Shown here: positions 6,598 through 7,836 of the stretch, one piece after another | How the letters are laid out: the number at the start of each line of letters is the position of its first letter | Numbering within the stretch: the first letter of the stretch is position 1 | Assembly (NCBI GenBank): GCA_023139255.1 | Contig: JAGLNY010000221.1 | Coordinates: forward strand, 1 to 7,836 | Length of the DNA stretch: 7,836 bases | Reading direction: 5' to 3' | From: Spirochaetales bacterium | Lineage (GTDB): Bacteria; Spirochaetota; Spirochaetia; JABMQR01 | Position numbers and translations under genes: made by a program | The notes under the pieces: generated by a model | The model's input: the letters and a program-made list of their open reading frames with translations, nothing else | Databases searched by the model: none | What the model was told of the DNA's origin: nothing

Positions 6598-7836
6598 TTA
6601 TTTCTTGATTAATGCATCTGTGATTTTCAGTGCATCGTCCAGTTTTTCGATTGCATCATCTATTTGTTTCCGGGTAATAATAAGCGGCGGGGCAATAAAT
6701 ATAAAATCCCACTTTGCAAACAGGGTGAGTCCCAATTCAGCAAGCCGTTTAACAACCGGGCCGGAGACATTCCGGATTGAATCATTAAATCCAGCCAGGG
6801 GTGCGTGTGTTTTCCTGTCCGAGGTCAGCTCTATACAAGCCCAAAGTCCCTTGCACCTAACATCACCTATAGACGGGTGTTTTTCTTTAAGTCCAAGGAG
6901 CTTGTTGTGTAAATATTCTCCGTTTACCGCGGATTTTTCGATCAGGTTTTCCTGCTTGTAGACTTCAATGTTCGCAATACCCGTGGCACATGCAAGGGCG
7001 TGTCCGCCATAGGTAAGTCCGCCGACAAATGGGTGGTCATAAAAATAGTCCCAGAGTTTTTTGTTCCAGATCATGGCTCCCAGCTGTACATACCCTGAAG
7101 TAAGTCCTTTTGCGGTAGTAATAATATCAGGAACTACAGCAAAATTTTCTATTGCAAACCATTTTCCGGCACGTCCCCATCCGCTCATTGTTTCATCAAT
7201 GACAAGCAGTATCCCATTTTCATCACAGAGTTGACGTACTCCCTGCATATACTCTTTTGTGGGGATGATAATGCCGTTGGTCCCCACAATCGGTTCCATA
7301 AAGATTGCGGCAATTGTGTGCGGTCCATCCAGCATGATCTGGTTTTTTAATACTTCCAGACTTTTCCTTCCACACTCTTCATCAGAGTTTGAACCGAATG
7401 GGTCATGATAGGGATATGGGCCGAAAAACTTAACAACCCCGGGAATTCCAGGTTCAGCAGCCCATCTTCGCGGGTCTCCTGTCAGGGTTATGGCACCAGC
7501 AGTAGCCCCATGATAACTCCGCCATCTTGAGTATATTTTATGTCGTCCGGTTACAAGCCGTACAGCCTTAATGGCGTTTTCGATAGCCTCAGCCCCGCCG
7601 TTTGCGAAGAAGGTATAGTCGAGATCCCCTGGTGTAACTTCGGAGATCATTTTTGCCAGTCTTGCTTTCGGTTCAGACCCAAACATGGTGCCGACATAAC
7701 ACAATTTATCCATCTGTTTTTTCATCGCATTAAGGACATGTTTATTGCTGTGACCGATATTAATGTTCAGTAAACCCGAGCAGAAATCTATATACTTGTT
7801 CCCATCCGAATCCCACTGATAGATACCATCAGCCCT
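6598..7836 (-). CDS. Class III PLP aminotransferase, taurine/beta-alanine type (partial, 5' end missing)
   Basis: This enzyme transfers the amino group of an omega-amino acid to pyruvate or 2-oxoglutarate, leaving a semialdehyde. The frame stays open to the right edge. The 37 codons before the internal ATG at 7725 encode family sequence (YQWDSDGNKYIDFCSG, then NIGHSN), so that ATG is not the start. The visible 412 residues lack only some tens from the N-terminus. Motifs in window residues: NGGAEAIENA (79-88) for PLP phosphate, SYHGAT (107-112) with the ring-stacking aromatic, DETMSGWGR (214-222) with D214 for the pyridine nitrogen, the Schiff-base lysine K243 in TTAKGL, and LTYGGH (274-279) with the phosphate-binding threonine. 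The stretch YHGATAGAITLTGDPRRW with EPGIPGVV resembles taurine aminotransferases (Toa/Tpa), which are related to beta-alanine aminotransferases. It sits 22 bases before the acylating aldehyde dehydrogenase, which would consume its product. The exact substrate is unresolved. Confidence 0.88.
   Translation of the reverse strand, partial: RADGIYQWDSDGNKYIDFCSGLLNINIGHSNKHVLNAMKKQMDKLCYVGTMFGSEPKARLAKMISEVTPGDLDYTFFANGGAEAIENAIKAVRLVTGRHKIYSRWRSYHGATAGAITLTGDPRRWAAEPGIPGVVKFFGPYPYHDPFGSNSDEECGRKSLEVLKNQIMLDGPHTIAAIFMEPIVGTNGIIIPTKEYMQGVRQLCDENGILLVIDETMSGWGRAGKWFAIENFAVVPDIITTAKGLTSGYVQLGAMIWNKKLWDYFYDHPFVGGLTYGGHALACATGIANIEVYKQENLIEKSAVNGEYLHNKLLGLKEKHPSIGDVRCKGLWACIELTSDRKTHAPLAGFNDSIRNVSGPVVKRLAELGLTLFAKWDFIFIAPPLIITRKQIDDAIEKLDDALKITDALIKK

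Noticed and set aside
6431..6961. A 176-codon open frame crossing the junction of the two right-hand genes.
   Set aside because: It runs antisense through the ends of both real genes and its serine/phenylalanine/leucine-rich translation is what the opposite strand of charged protein-coding DNA produces.

Overview
The window comes from a bacterium of moderate to low GC content, probably an anaerobe. Two kinds of catabolic gene flank a potassium-uptake operon. The sequence alone does not fix the lineage. An NAD-dependent PreA-type dihydropyrimidine dehydrogenase, a CoA-acylating aldehyde dehydrogenase and a Trk system with a double-RCK TrkA would fit Spirochaetota, Desulfobacterota or Clostridia; this is inference.

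Layout. On the + strand, 1-675 is the C-terminal half of preA, cut by the left edge. It is followed 42 bases later by a complete dihydropyrimidinase/hydantoinase (718-2109). These catalyse the first two steps of reductive pyrimidine catabolism: uracil or thymine to the dihydropyrimidine, then to the N-carbamoyl-beta-amino acid. The short gap at 2110-2180 separates convergent genes and holds a GT-rich stretch and a 13-bp perfect inverted repeat that looks like a dispersed REP-type element. On the - strand follow trkH (2181-3641) and trkA (3644-5044), transcribed trkA then trkH with 2 bases between them. The gap at 5045-5189 holds two near-adjacent perfect hairpins. One is a likely rho-independent terminator for the operon to its right; the other may be an operator or leader structure for trkA. 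The right end carries a second - strand operon: a class III PLP aminotransferase, cut by the right edge (6598-7836), then a CoA-acylating aldehyde dehydrogenase of the sulfoacetaldehyde dehydrogenase type (5190-6575).

How the genes may work together. By sequence flavour the right-hand pair would be called taurine aminotransferase plus acylating sulfoacetaldehyde dehydrogenase. Taurine, however, is the sulfonate analogue of beta-alanine, and beta-alanine is the end product of the pathway begun by preA and hydA. The more interesting reading is that the window carries most of a uracil-to-malonyl-CoA (or acetyl-CoA) route: PreA, dihydropyrimidinase, an unseen ureidopropionase, a beta-alanine aminotransferase and an acylating malonate-semialdehyde dehydrogenase. 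This is an inference from neighbourhood; the taurine reading remains open.
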